Below are positions 33,222-45,230 of a stretch of 64,000 bases of DNA, piece after piece. The stretch lies in contig QAYZ01000016.1 of the NCBI GenBank assembly GCA_003054655.1, positions 186,001 to 250,000 of the forward strand, written 5' to 3'. The notes under the pieces were generated by a model, which worked only from the letters and a program-made list of their open reading frames with translations, did not search any database and was not told the DNA's origin. The stretch comes from Spartobacteria bacterium LR76 (lineage in GTDB: Bacteria > Verrucomicrobiota > Verrucomicrobiia > Chthoniobacterales > Terrimicrobiaceae). Position 1 is the stretch's first letter, and every line of letters begins with the position of its first letter. Both the position numbers and the translations under genes were made by a program.

Positions 33222-34637
33222 GTGATGTGGAGAAATCAACCCCGCTTTGAGCCGTGGTGGAGGGCGGCTGCTGCTATAGCCTGCGCTGGTGTTGCGGGGT
33301 GTGGCCGGCCTGACTCCGAGACGATGGCGACGGAGGAGTCGGTTCCCTCGACGACGCCTGTCATGGTTCCTGCACAATCCTCTCGTTCGCTGGAAACCCG
33401 CCCGCTGATGGTCGCCAATCCGCTTTCCGGGGTGCTGGCCGATCTCGCTCTGGCCAATGGCGACGAAGCCAGAGTCGCGCTGGCGGCGGCGTATTCCGCC
33501 CGATTATCCCGCGATGAACTGGTCAAAAACATCCGGGATTTGCAGGCACAGCCGGGGACGAACCAGAACGTGGTGCTGCGGGCGATGTTGAAGCAGCTCG
33601 CCGCTCAGGCTCCCTCCGTGGCGTTGCAGCTTGCGCTGGAAAAAGACCCTCGGGCGGACAATGAGGGCCTGGCGGCAATGGTGGCGGAACAATGGGCCGC
33701 CACGGATTATGCGGGTTTGTACGACTATTCGCGAACGCTCCCATCGGACCGCTTGAAATACCGCGTGGGTGCTCATGCTGCGTTTGCCTGGGCATCGAGA
33801 GATCCCGATGCGGCGTTTCAGTATTTTTCCGGCTTGTCGATGCAGGATGGGGGAGGCTTTATCGGTATTGCTGCCAGCGAACTGGCGAAGCGTGATCCGA
33901 ATGCCGCGCTGGAGGCGCTGGACAAGATTCAAAATGACCGGGTGTGGGATCGGGCCGCGGGCAAGATTACTGAGATTATCGCTCGGAAGGCCCCTGAACA
34001 GGCCGTTGCATTGCTTTTCGACCAGGACGATCCGAAAGCGGCGGCTCCGATAGCCAATGCGTTGGGCGCGGTGATGGCGGAATCCTCGGCTGTGGAGGGC
34101 ATCAGCGTGCTCAATCGCCTCGAAGACTCGGGTGTCGCATACAGCTTTCTCTATGGAATGCTCGGCAAATTGCGCGATGGCGATGTGTCGGACTTTGCCG
34201 CCAATTTCTCTCAGATCAAAAACGAGAACGTTCGTGCGATGGCAGCGAGGAGCGTGGCTCTCGATGTGGCCAGGCAGGACCCGAAGGAGGCGCTGGCCTG
34301 GGCGGCTACCCTGACCAACGATGAACTGAGTCGGCGGATGGCCTTCCAAGGCGCAGCCAGCGGCTATGCGGCAAACGATCCCCAGGCGGCGGCACGGTGG
34401 TTCGAGACCTTGCCCCAGGGCGCTGAGCGTGAAAGCGCCATCTACGGATTCATCGAGCAGTATCAATGGCGTCAGCCTGCGGATTCCGCCAACTGGGCAT
34501 TGAAAATCACCAATGCGGAGGCACGGCAGCGCTACCTGCGCTCGGTGTTGACCAACTGGTCGCGGCGCGATGCCGACGCAGCCCGGACGTGGGCCACGCA
34601 GACAGGGAACCTTCAGTTTCTCCAAACGAGAAACTAA
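33222..34637 (+). CDS. Predicted lipoprotein with alpha-helical repeats
   Basis: 471 residues with a lipobox-like AGVAGC at about residues 22-27. The remainder is built of ~35-residue helical repeats with recurrent D-P-x-A-A...W patterns (for example SRDPDAAFQYF, KRDPNAALEAL, ANDPQAAARWF, RRDADAARTWA), a TPR/SEL1-like solenoid typical of Verrucomicrobiota exported proteins. Function unknown. It ends overlapping the convergent GT-C gene by 4 nt. Confidence 0.7.
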   Translation: MMWRNQPRFEPWWRAAAAIACAGVAGCGRPDSETMATEESVPSTTPVMVPAQSSRSLETRPLMVANPLSGVLADLALANGDEARVALAAAYSARLSRDELVKNIRDLQAQPGTNQNVVLRAMLKQLAAQAPSVALQLALEKDPRADNEGLAAMVAEQWAATDYAGLYDYSRTLPSDRLKYRVGAHAAFAWASRDPDAAFQYFSGLSMQDGGGFIGIAASELAKRDPNAALEALDKIQNDRVWDRAAGKITEIIARKAPEQAVALLFDQDDPKAAAPIANALGAVMAESSAVEGISVLNRLEDSGVAYSFLYGMLGKLRDGDVSDFAANFSQIKNENVRAMAARSVALDVARQDPKEALAWAATLTNDELSRRMAFQGAASGYAANDPQAAARWFETLPQGAERESAIYGFIEQYQWRQPADSANWALKITNAEARQRYLRSVLTNWSRRDADAARTWATQTGNLQFLQTRN

Positions 34638-36211
34638 TCCTGGGTCACCTCGTAGATGCGGAAGAAGCGGTTCTGATTCACCAGCCGGAGGAAGCGCGGA
34701 GGGACGGGGCGGGTGCGGAACAACTCGTTGGCGAAGCTGGATTGCGGTGGCGGAGTGCCGAGGATCTGGGCGGAGTTTTCCACCACGCGCGAGGGTTCGT
34801 AGGCGACGACGTAACGGACGTTGTGGTCCTTGAGAATCTTTTCCGCCTTGTCGAGGTCGGTGGTGGTGTAAAACTCGGCGGTATCGACGATGCCGGGGAG
34901 GCTTTGGTGGGATGTACCGCCCATGCCGGGGTGGCGGCTCCAGTAGACAGCGGCAGGAGTGAGCCACCAGGGTGCGAGGATGCTGCCGGGATTCTGCATG
35001 GCGGGAATGGCGCTGCGAAGAAGGACGGCGTCGGCCAGGTTTTCGTTGCGGGTGCGAAGCTCCTCCTGGTCGGGGAAGAGGTTTTCGTCCCATTCCACCG
35101 CAATCGGCCAGAGGGCGATGAGGAAGGCCGCCCATGCGACCGGCTTCCACGGAATCGCAGCGAGGGCGATGGGCAGGGAAAAGGCGAAGCCGAGGGCCAG
35201 AAAATATCCCCAACGCATATGCCAGAGGGTGAGTGCCGTGAGGAGGAGGATCATGCCCGCCCACGCGCCCCCTTTCAGCGTGCGCAACTGCAGGCTGCGC
35301 AGGACGAGCAGAGCCGGGACGATGGCCAGCAGCCATCCGCACCATGTGAAGATTTGCGAGACGGAGGTGTGCTGGAGTTCGCCGATGCTTTGCGCCCAGC
35401 GCCAGAAGGTGGCTTTGTAGGCATCGGGCAGGCCGGTGCCCCGCCACCCATCAAAGAGCAGCCAGACGGCGAGAATGGCGAAGAAGGTGATCAGGCTTGT
35501 GCGATCGGGGAGGAGGGCACGGCGTCGGGAGGGGAATCCAACCAGAGCGCGGAGCAAGAGGGTGGAGAGCAGAAGGATGGCGGGTTCGAAGAGCGAAACC
35601 CAAAGCGCCAGCCCCCAACTGATGGCGGAAACAAGGTGCCAGCGGCCCGGGATGTTGCGCCAAAGGGCGATCTCCGCCGCCCAGGCGATGCCGACGAGGA
35701 GGAGGATGAGGGACTGATGGTCGGGGCGGCCGAGTTGGAACCCATGAACGAGGATGGGGGAGAGGACGACCGTCAGAAGGAGTGGCCAGCGCAGACTGCC
35801 CGGAAAGACCTTCCGCGACCACCACCAGAGAAAGCCGACCAGCAAGGCACCGAGGAGTGGGGAGATGAACGCCCCGGCGAGGTCGAGCGACTGGGACGAA
35901 AAGGGTTTGAGGATCAGCGACAATCCGGCGATGAGAAAATCCAGGGGAGCGGTGGTGTGTGGCGTGGTGCCCGCCGGGTAGTTCTCGAAGTCGTGGTGGC
36001 GCAGGGGGCTGAACGGATGTTCCAGCACCATTTGCACTCGGGTCATGCGCGCGTAGCAGTCGCCGTCGGCAAAATAGATGCCGTCCTCGAAGAATACGGT
36101 CTTGGAGTTCCAGGTGTAGGTCAGCAGGGCGGCTGCCACGATGAGCAAACCGCCAAGGAGGGAGTAAATACGGCGCACGAGGCTGTCGGACACGTTCCTG
36201 AGATACCGCAT
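34634..36211 (-). CDS. GT-C membrane protein resembling oligosaccharyltransferase STT3
   Basis: 525 residues: about 11 membrane helices followed by a soluble C-terminal domain of ~130 residues. The first periplasmic loop contains DGDCYARM and a later HTTAPLDFL segment, resembling the D-x-x-x-Y-R loop of STT3/PglB. The WWDYG-type catalytic motif is not evident (APWWLTPAAVYW is the nearest), so function as an N-oligosaccharyltransferase is uncertain. Confidence 0.6.
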   Translation of the reverse strand: MRYLRNVSDSLVRRIYSLLGGLLIVAAALLTYTWNSKTVFFEDGIYFADGDCYARMTRVQMVLEHPFSPLRHHDFENYPAGTTPHTTAPLDFLIAGLSLILKPFSSQSLDLAGAFISPLLGALLVGFLWWWSRKVFPGSLRWPLLLTVVLSPILVHGFQLGRPDHQSLILLLVGIAWAAEIALWRNIPGRWHLVSAISWGLALWVSLFEPAILLLSTLLLRALVGFPSRRRALLPDRTSLITFFAILAVWLLFDGWRGTGLPDAYKATFWRWAQSIGELQHTSVSQIFTWCGWLLAIVPALLVLRSLQLRTLKGGAWAGMILLLTALTLWHMRWGYFLALGFAFSLPIALAAIPWKPVAWAAFLIALWPIAVEWDENLFPDQEELRTRNENLADAVLLRSAIPAMQNPGSILAPWWLTPAAVYWSRHPGMGGTSHQSLPGIVDTAEFYTTTDLDKAEKILKDHNVRYVVAYEPSRVVENSAQILGTPPPQSSFANELFRTRPVPPRFLRLVNQNRFFRIYEVTQD

Positions 36212-36353
36212 TCGGGGGCGAAATGGGAAGCCTGTGCAGGCGGGGTGCGCGACGGGCGGAAGAAAAATGGCACCTAACGAGACTCAAGCGCAATATGTTG
36301 TGTTGAAGGGGGGCTTGCTTCCCAAGATGCTGTGGCCGAGGGGTGTAAAAAAC

Positions 36354-36376
36354 GGTTGTCGGAACCTCCGGCAACC
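36354..36376 (+). promoter_or_regulatory. Hairpin in the gyrB leader
   Basis: GGTTGTCGG/CCGGCAACC, a 9-bp stem with one G-U pair and a 5-nt loop, 52 nt before gyrB and without a following T-run. Possibly an mRNA leader structure or a supercoiling-sensitive site. Confidence 0.35.
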
Positions 36377-36395
36377 CCTAGTCTTACCCGTTTAA

Positions 36396-39017
<2,622 letters not shown>

Positions 39018-39041
39018 TCCCACCCCAGTTTTCCGAAGTAC

Positions 39042-41603
39042 ATGTACACTCTTAACGAGCGAGTAGAAAAAATCGACGTAGCCGATGAGATGTCGAAGTC
39101 GTTTCTCGACTATTCGATGTCGGTCATCATCTCCCGCGCTCTGCCGGACGCGCGCGACGGCCTGAAGCCCTCGCAGCGCCGCATCCTTTTTGCGATGCAC
39201 GAGCTGAGCCTGTATCCGCCGCGCAAGCACATGAAGTGCGCGAAGATCTGCGGTGATACGTCTGGTAACTATCACCCTCACGGTGAAGCGGTCATTTACC
39301 CGACCCTCGTGCACATGGCCCAGCCCTGGGCGATGCGCGATACGCTCATCGACCCGCAGGGGAACTTTGGTTCGGTGGAAGGCGACCCGCCGGCCGCCAT
39401 GCGTTACACCGAGGCTCGCTTCACGCCCCTTGGAGGCACGCTCCTCGACGACCTGGAGAAGGACACGGTCGACCTCGTGCCGAACTACGATGAACGTCTC
39501 ACCGAGCCAGTGGTATTTCCTGCTGCGTTCCCGAATCTGCTGATCAACGGCGGCACGGGTATCGCAGTCGGCATGGCGACGAACATCCCGACGCACAACC
39601 TGATCGAGATCATCAACGGCATCTGCGCCCAGATCGACGATCCGGATATTACGATCGAGGGACTCATGGCCTACATCAAGGGGCCGGACTTCCCGACAGG
39701 CTGTTTGATCCAGGGTTCGACCGGTATCAAGTCGTACTTTGAAACCGGCCGCGGCTCGGTGCGCGTGCGCGCCCGGGTCGGCACGGAAGAGGCCAAGGGC
39801 GGTCGCGAGAACATCGTCATCACGGAAATCCCGTTCGGCGTGAATCGCGCCGACCTCGTGAAGCGCATCGCGGAACTCGTGAACGAGAAGGTGCTCACGG
39901 GCATCAGCGACGTGCGCGACGAGTCCGACGAGCAGACCCGCGTGGTCGTCGACCTCAAGCGCGATGGCAATCCGAAGGTCATCATCAACAATCTCTACAA
40001 GCACACCGCGCTGGAGACCTCCTTCAGCGTCAACATGCTGGCGATCGATCACGGCAAGCCGCGCCTCCTTTCTCTCAAGGACGCGATCAACTGCTACATT
40101 GAGCACCGCCGCGAGGTCGTGCTGCGCCGCACCCGCTACCTGCTCAGCCAGGCCGAGGTCGAGGCGGAGAAACTCGAGGGTTACCTTATCGCTCTCGCGC
40201 ATCTCGACGACTTCATCCGCATCATCCGCGATTCCCGCGACCGCGATGAAGCCAAGGGCCGCTTGATGGAGCTGAGCTGGACCCGTGAAGTGGTCGAGCA
40301 GATCGGCATCCTCATTCGCGACGAGGCTCGCCTCATCAATGGGCACTATCGTTTCACCGAGAAACAGGTGGGCCACATCCTCGACCTGCGCCTGTATCAA
40401 CTGACCGGCCTCGAGCGCGACAGCATCAAGGGCGAGTACGACGAACTCCTCAAGGTCATCCGCGATCTCCTCGACATTCTGGCCAAGGAGTCCCGCGTGC
40501 TCACGATCATCAAGGAAGAGCTGCGAGACATCCAGAAGCGCTACGGCACGGAGCGCCGCACGCAGATCGTTCCGGCCGAGGGCGAGATCGCCATCGAGGA
40601 CCTGATAGCGAACGAAGGCGTGATCGTGACGCTCACGCACAATGGCTTCATCAAGCGCACGCTGGTGAGCGCCTACCGTGCGCAGAAGCGCGGCGGCAAG
40701 GGCGTGATCGGCATGACGGCACGCGAGGCGGAGAACGAAGAGGACAGCGACTTTGTCGAGCATCTCTTCACCGCGACCACGCACGACTACCTGATGTTCT
40801 TCACGCAGACCGGCCGATGCTACGTCGAGCGCGTGTTTGAGATTCCCGAGGGTTCCCGTGCGAGCAAGGGGCGTTCCATTGCGAACTTCCTTGAGCTTCG
40901 CAATGACGAGAAGATCACGGCGACGATCCGAATCCAGGGCCAGAAGAAGGAAGAGGATACGTGGAGCAATCAGCTTCACATCGTCTTTGCGACCCGTAGC
41001 GGCATCGTAAAGAAGAGCAATCTCAGCGACTTCAAAAACATCCGCAAGGGCGGCATCATCGCCATCAAGATCGAGGAAGGCGACCACCTCATCGACTGCA
41101 AGCTCACGGGCGGGCAGGACGAGATCGTGCTCATCACGCATGAAGGCATGAGCATTCGCTTCCACGAGGAAGAGATGCGCGATCAGGGCCGCGACACCGT
41201 CGGCGTGTGGGGCATCCGTCCGAACAAGGGCGACTACATCATCGCTGCGGCGGTGGTGGAGAAGGATGCCTACCTGCTGGTGGCTGGCGAGAACGGCATC
41301 GGCAAGCAGACGGAATTCGAGGAATACCGCGTCCAGAGCCGCGGCGGCAAGGGTGTCATCACCATGAAGACCACCGAGAAAACCGGTGGTGTGGCCGGTG
41401 CGCTGACCGTTCGCGACAAGGACGAGATCATGCTCATTACGAACAAGGGCAAGATGGTCCGCACGAAGGTTGACGGAATTCGCGTAACGGGCCGCAATGC
41501 CCAGGGTGTGAAGCTGATCGACATGCGCGAGGCGGAGAATCTCCAGGCCATCGCGCCAGTCGTTAGCGAGCCGGAGGACGAGGATTCCAGCGCACAGGCT
41601 TAA
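39042..41603 (+). CDS. gyrA: DNA gyrase subunit A
   Basis: 853 residues. Breakage-reunion subunit with catalytic Tyr122 in AMRYTEARFTPLG. A GyrA box (QKRGGKGVIGM) around residue 545 in the C-terminal pinwheel marks gyrase rather than topoisomerase IV. In the quinolone pocket, HPHGEAVIYPT aligns exactly with E. coli HPHGDSAVYDT, giving Ala83 and Pro87 instead of Ser83 and Asp87. Operon with gyrB. Confidence 0.97.
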   Translation: MYTLNERVEKIDVADEMSKSFLDYSMSVIISRALPDARDGLKPSQRRILFAMHELSLYPPRKHMKCAKICGDTSGNYHPHGEAVIYPTLVHMAQPWAMRDTLIDPQGNFGSVEGDPPAAMRYTEARFTPLGGTLLDDLEKDTVDLVPNYDERLTEPVVFPAAFPNLLINGGTGIAVGMATNIPTHNLIEIINGICAQIDDPDITIEGLMAYIKGPDFPTGCLIQGSTGIKSYFETGRGSVRVRARVGTEEAKGGRENIVITEIPFGVNRADLVKRIAELVNEKVLTGISDVRDESDEQTRVVVDLKRDGNPKVIINNLYKHTALETSFSVNMLAIDHGKPRLLSLKDAINCYIEHRREVVLRRTRYLLSQAEVEAEKLEGYLIALAHLDDFIRIIRDSRDRDEAKGRLMELSWTREVVEQIGILIRDEARLINGHYRFTEKQVGHILDLRLYQLTGLERDSIKGEYDELLKVIRDLLDILAKESRVLTIIKEELRDIQKRYGTERRTQIVPAEGEIAIEDLIANEGVIVTLTHNGFIKRTLVSAYRAQKRGGKGVIGMTAREAENEEDSDFVEHLFTATTHDYLMFFTQTGRCYVERVFEIPEGSRASKGRSIANFLELRNDEKITATIRIQGQKKEEDTWSNQLHIVFATRSGIVKKSNLSDFKNIRKGGIIAIKIEEGDHLIDCKLTGGQDEIVLITHEGMSIRFHEEEMRDQGRDTVGVWGIRPNKGDYIIAAAVVEKDAYLLVAGENGIGKQTEFEEYRVQSRGGKGVITMKTTEKTGGVAGALTVRDKDEIMLITNKGKMVRTKVDGIRVTGRNAQGVKLIDMREAENLQAIAPVVSEPEDEDSSAQA

Positions 41604-41615
41604 GCCTGACGTATC

Positions 41616-42641
41616 GTGAAACTCCAGTGGGGCATCCTGAGCACCGGGCGCATCGCCCGGCGCCTAGCCCAGGCACTGGCAGTTTCGCAGACGGGGGAGC
41701 TGGCCGCAGTGGCCAGCCGCTCGCTGGAACCTGCTCGTGCGTTCGCTGAGGAATTCGGCGTTCCGCGGGCTTATGGCTCCTACGAAGAGCTATTGGCTGA
41801 TCCCGTCGTCGAGGCGGTTTATCTCGCTACACCGCACCCGTTCCACCTGGAATGGGTGATCAAGGCGGCAGAGGCCGGAAAACACATTCTCTGCGAAAAG
41901 CCTGCCGGGATGAGCGCCCGCGAGGTCGAGAAGATGCTCGCAGCCGCGAAGCAGCATGGTGTCTTTTTTATGGAGGCCTTCATGTATCGCTGCCATCCGC
42001 AGACGGAGAAGGTGATCGAGATTTTGCGCTCCGGTCGCCTGGGGCAGGTAAAGACGATCGAATGCAGTTTTGGCGGTCTGCCAGCCTATGATCCGAAGAG
42101 CCGCCTGTTCGCGCGGGAACTCGGCGGCGGGGCGATTCTCGATATCGGCTGCTATTGCGCGTCGATGGCGCGTTTGGTGGCAGGTGTCGCCTTGGGCGGA
42201 GAGCTTGCCGAGCCGCTTGAAATCAAGGCGGCCGGGCAGCTTGATCCTGAAGAGGGAACGGACTTGCAGGCTCATGCGGTGCTCCGGTTCGACGGCGGGA
42301 TTTTTGCCCATCTGTCGACCTCGATGGTCGCGCCGCTGGAGAATTGTGTGCGCGTTCACGGCACAGCAGGCGTGATGACGATCACGCAGCCTTGGATCGC
42401 AGGATCGGCTGGGGCTTCGATCATCCTCCGTGATTACGCTACCAATACCGCCGAGACGATTTCGACAGAGGATGCGACGGATTTGTACGCCTATGAACTC
42501 GATGCCGTGGCACGGTATCGCAGCGAGGGGAAGGCACCATGGCCCGCGATGTGCGGGGAGGACTCGCTCGGCAACCACCGGCTGCTGGACGCTTGGCGCA
42601 AAGAGATCCGGCTGACTTACCCGGCGGACGACGTTTCTTGA
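41616..42641 (+). CDS. Gfo/Idh/MocA-family NAD(P)-dependent oxidoreductase
   Basis: 341 residues starting at GTG 41616, 12 nt after gyrA. N-terminal Rossmann fold (WGILSTGRIARRLAQAL), the family motif ILCEKPAGMSAREVEKML with the catalytic Lys of EKP, and the C-terminal mixed beta-sheet domain (GGGAILDIGCY). Such enzymes act on sugars, inositols or dihydrodiols; the specific substrate is unknown. Confidence 0.9.
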   Translation: MKLQWGILSTGRIARRLAQALAVSQTGELAAVASRSLEPARAFAEEFGVPRAYGSYEELLADPVVEAVYLATPHPFHLEWVIKAAEAGKHILCEKPAGMSAREVEKMLAAAKQHGVFFMEAFMYRCHPQTEKVIEILRSGRLGQVKTIECSFGGLPAYDPKSRLFARELGGGAILDIGCYCASMARLVAGVALGGELAEPLEIKAAGQLDPEEGTDLQAHAVLRFDGGIFAHLSTSMVAPLENCVRVHGTAGVMTITQPWIAGSAGASIILRDYATNTAETISTEDATDLYAYELDAVARYRSEGKAPWPAMCGEDSLGNHRLLDAWRKEIRLTYPADDVS

Positions 42642-42694
42642 CGGCAGGCTGAAAGGCTTGCGGTTTCGCCGGGTGGCGTGAGAATTATGGAAAT

Positions 42695-43147
42695 ATGAAC
42701 CGTCTCATTGCCCTCATTCTTTTGGTTCTCCCGGTATCTGTTTCCCTGGCCAGCGACGAGTCCGACATTCGTACAGCGGTGCAAGGGTTTTACGACAGCT
42801 ACATTCAGGCCTTGCCCAAGCTGAACGGGTACAAAGGGACAATGAACTTCGTGGCAAAAGACCCGCGCGTGACTCCCGAATTCGCTGCGGCCTTGCGCAA
42901 GGTCTACACGAAGGCGCTGAAAGATGATCCGGAACTCGGCTACGGGTCCGACGCGATTGTTTGCGGGCAGGACTGGCCGGACATGGGGTTTCAGGTCGGC
43001 AAGATCAAGATCGACCGCGATGGCGATGAGGCCGATGTGAAGGTCGTGAGCCGCGATCCCAATTTCAAACACACCATCGATGTCGAGGTGGTGAAGAGAA
43101 ACGGCCGGTGGCTTATTAACGAGATCGGCGACATTTCCGGCGACTAA
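42695..43147 (+). CDS. Small exported protein (DUF3828-like)
   Basis: 150 residues with signal peptide (IALILLVLPVSVSLAS). The remainder, with AVQGFYDSYI near the N-terminus, a tyrosine-rich middle and a final strand pair ending NGRWLINEIGDI, resembles the SnoaL/DUF3828-like cystatin fold. Function unknown. Followed by a terminator. Confidence 0.6.
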   Translation: MNRLIALILLVLPVSVSLASDESDIRTAVQGFYDSYIQALPKLNGYKGTMNFVAKDPRVTPEFAAALRKVYTKALKDDPELGYGSDAIVCGQDWPDMGFQVGKIKIDRDGDEADVKVVSRDPNFKHTIDVEVVKRNGRWLINEIGDISGD

Positions 43148-43164
43148 AGCGCCGCGGGAGAAAG

Positions 43165-43195
43165 GCCGGACGGGTGATTGCCCGCCCGGCTGTTT
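43165..43195 (+). terminator. Terminator between convergent genes
   Basis: Stem GCCGG-A-CGGG/CCCG-C-CCGGC (9 bp with one mismatch), 6-nt loop, then TGTTT. It sits 18 nt after the small exported protein gene and before the convergent esterase gene, and could serve both strands weakly. Confidence 0.6.
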
Positions 43196-43207
43196 GGTGC
43201 GGATTCG

Positions 43208-43999
43208 TTAGGACTTCAGTCGCTTTTGCAGCCAGTTGAAGCAGTCGTTCACCCAAGGAATGCCGTCCTTCATTCCCAGGCCATGGCCGCCATCCTGATA
43301 GATGTGAAGTTCGAAGGGTACGCCAGCACTGCGTAGCGCGGAGGCGAAATGTACGGCATTCTCAACCGGTACGGCGCCGTCCTCGTAGGTATGCCAGATG
43401 AAGGTCTGCGGAGTTTGTGCCGTGACGTTATTCTCGGCCGACATGGCTTCCAGCGCGGCTTGCTCGGCGTCGACACCGAGGAGATTTTCCTGGGAGCCCT
43501 TGTGGGTGAAATCGCCCATCGTGATCACGGGATAACAAAGGATGCCGAGATCGGGGCGGGAGGATTCGCGGTCAATAGGATCGCTGGCATTGGCGTCGGC
43601 TTCGATCCACTGAGTCAACACGGTGGCGGCAAGGTGACCTCCGGCGGAGGAGCCGATGATAACGATCTTATTCGGGTCATAGCCACGCTCGGCGGCCTGG
43701 GAGCGAACGATGCGCACGGCGCGGGAAGCGTCGGTAAGCATGGTGGGATGGCGGTATCCATCCGTGCCGAGGCGGTAATTGCAGACAAAGGCATGGAAGC
43801 CCCAGAGCTGGAAGAGTCCGGCGAAGCCCTCTCCCTCCTGACCGGAGAGAAAGCCGTATCCGCCTCCCGGCAGGATGACGACGGCGCAGTCGCGGAAGAC
43901 GTTGCCGAAGGGTTCATAAATATCGAGGGTGGGAATGTCGGCAGGTGATGAACCCTTGGCAAAAGGGGCGGGTCCATCCCAGAGAGGAATCGATTTCAC
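43208..43999 (-). CDS. Alpha/beta hydrolase, BD-FAE/acetylesterase-like
   Basis: 263 residues without a signal peptide. Oxyanion region VVILPGGGYGFLSGQEGEG, nucleophile motif GSSAGGH, acid in TYEDGAVPVENA, and histidine in DGGHGLGMK. Matches esterases that deacetylate xylan or oligosaccharides. Substrate inferred only from family. Confidence 0.82.
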   Translation of the reverse strand: MKSIPLWDGPAPFAKGSSPADIPTLDIYEPFGNVFRDCAVVILPGGGYGFLSGQEGEGFAGLFQLWGFHAFVCNYRLGTDGYRHPTMLTDASRAVRIVRSQAAERGYDPNKIVIIGSSAGGHLAATVLTQWIEADANASDPIDRESSRPDLGILCYPVITMGDFTHKGSQENLLGVDAEQAALEAMSAENNVTAQTPQTFIWHTYEDGAVPVENAVHFASALRSAGVPFELHIYQDGGHGLGMKDGIPWVNDCFNWLQKRLKS

Positions 44000-44056
44000 G
44001 AGGGCGACCTTGCAACCAAAGCCGGGAGAGGGTCAAGGACGCGCCGGGAGGATTTA

Positions 44057-44096
44057 TTGACGTGGCTGCCTAATGAGGTAAGATACCAGTTGGTAT
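44057..44096 (+). promoter_or_regulatory. TetR-gene promoter with perfect palindromic operator
   Basis: A -35 like TTGACG (44057-44062), a 16-nt spacer and a -10 like TAAGAT (44079-44084) precede the tetR start. The perfect palindrome ATACCAGTTGGTAT (44083-44096) covers the -10 end and the predicted transcription start and stops 2 nt before the ATG. This is the arrangement expected for autorepression. Confidence 0.65.
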
Positions 44097-44098
44097 GT

Positions 44099-44752
44099 AT
44101 GAGTAGAGTGAAGGAAGGTCAGATTCCCACGAGGGAAAAACTGGTCGATGCCGCCGTGCGATTGATGTTGAAGCGAGGCTTCGTGGCCACAGGGGTGGAC
44201 GATGTCTGCGCCGAGGCGGGAGTCACGAAGGGCGCGTTCTTTCATTACTTCAAATCCAAGGAGGATATAGGCGTGGCTGCGCTCCAGCGCTGGGCCGATT
44301 TTGGCATGGCGCTCTATGCGGAAGCTGAGCGGCTGGATATCTCCGCGGACCCGCTGGTTCGCGTGCACAAGATGCTCGATATCATGACTGGATTCGCCCA
44401 GCAGCCGGAGGAGTGCGTCTGCTGCCTGGTGGGAATGTTTGCGCAGGAAATGTCCTTCACGAACGAACCGCTGCGTAAGGGCAGCGCCAAGGCCCTTGGC
44501 GATTGGACCACCTACGTGGCGACGCTTCTCAAGGAGGCCAAGGAGATCCACAAACCCGTCATCGATTTCGATGCCGAGGGTGTGGCGTGGTTCCTGAACA
44601 GCATCTGGCAGGGCTCGATGCTGATCGGTAAAACCCAGCCGGATTCCACCGTGGTCGTTCAAAACCTGCGGCACGCCCGCGATTACGTGGACAGCCTCTT
44701 CTTTGGATCGAAGCCTGACGCAAAGGCGAAATCAGGCAAGGCGAAGAGCTAG
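44099..44752 (+). CDS. TetR/AcrR-family transcriptional repressor
   Basis: 217 residues from the ATG at 44099, chosen because the palindromic operator lies immediately upstream; the frame continues upstream through the operator, which argues against the earlier start. N-terminal helix-turn-helix: TREKLVDAAVRLMLKRGF ... TKGAFFHYFKSKEDIG. The C-terminal ligand domain contains a cysteine pair (ECVCCLVGM). No obvious target besides itself; the neighbouring esterase and permease genes are candidates. Confidence 0.9.
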   Translation: MSRVKEGQIPTREKLVDAAVRLMLKRGFVATGVDDVCAEAGVTKGAFFHYFKSKEDIGVAALQRWADFGMALYAEAERLDISADPLVRVHKMLDIMTGFAQQPEECVCCLVGMFAQEMSFTNEPLRKGSAKALGDWTTYVATLLKEAKEIHKPVIDFDAEGVAWFLNSIWQGSMLIGKTQPDSTVVVQNLRHARDYVDSLFFGSKPDAKAKSGKAKS

Positions 44753-45174
44753 CTGGTTTTGCGGCGAGAGCTGTTGCGGCTCGAGAGTTCGGAGCGAGCT
44801 TTCTCTGCGAGGCGTTCGTAGTCATCGCGGATTCGGTCCAGATCGGCCTCCTCGAGCTTTTCGAGATCGAGCATGGAATTATTAGCGGAGCGCGTGGCGC
44901 GGATGAGCTCGTCCAGCTTGATCTGAAGCGCCTCGGTGTCCCGGTTCTGCGTGTTCTGAATCAGGAACACCATGAGAAACGTCACGATGGTCGTGCTCGT
45001 GTTGATGACCAACTGCCAGGTGTCGCTGAATCCAAAGATGGGCCCCGAGATTCCCCAGACGACAAGCAGGCCCGCTGCCGCCGCGAAGGTAACAGGCTGC
45101 CCCGACCAGTGGGCGCAACGCTGGGCAAACCGGGTGAACCAACTGGTGCGATGAGTGGAAGATCGAGCTTTCAC
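44749..45174 (-). CDS. Low-affinity iron permease family protein
   Basis: About 141 residues from a GTG at 45174; a longer frame to 45309 would overlap the next gene. Two membrane helices (VTFAAAAGLLVVWGISGPIF and LVINTSTTIVTFLMVFLI) are followed by the family signature QNTQNRDTEALQIKLDELIRA and a coiled-coil tail. The name derives from yeast Fet4; bacterial members are much shorter and their transport role is unproven. Convergent with tetR, 4-nt overlap. Confidence 0.75.
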   Translation of the reverse strand: MKARSSTHRTSWFTRFAQRCAHWSGQPVTFAAAAGLLVVWGISGPIFGFSDTWQLVINTSTTIVTFLMVFLIQNTQNRDTEALQIKLDELIRATRSANNSMLDLEKLEEADLDRIRDDYERLAEKARSELSSRNSSRRKTS

Positions 45175-45230
45175 GACGAAAAGGCTGTTTAACCAAGCAT
45201 CGTGAAGGAAGATGTTGGCGGACGTAAGAA

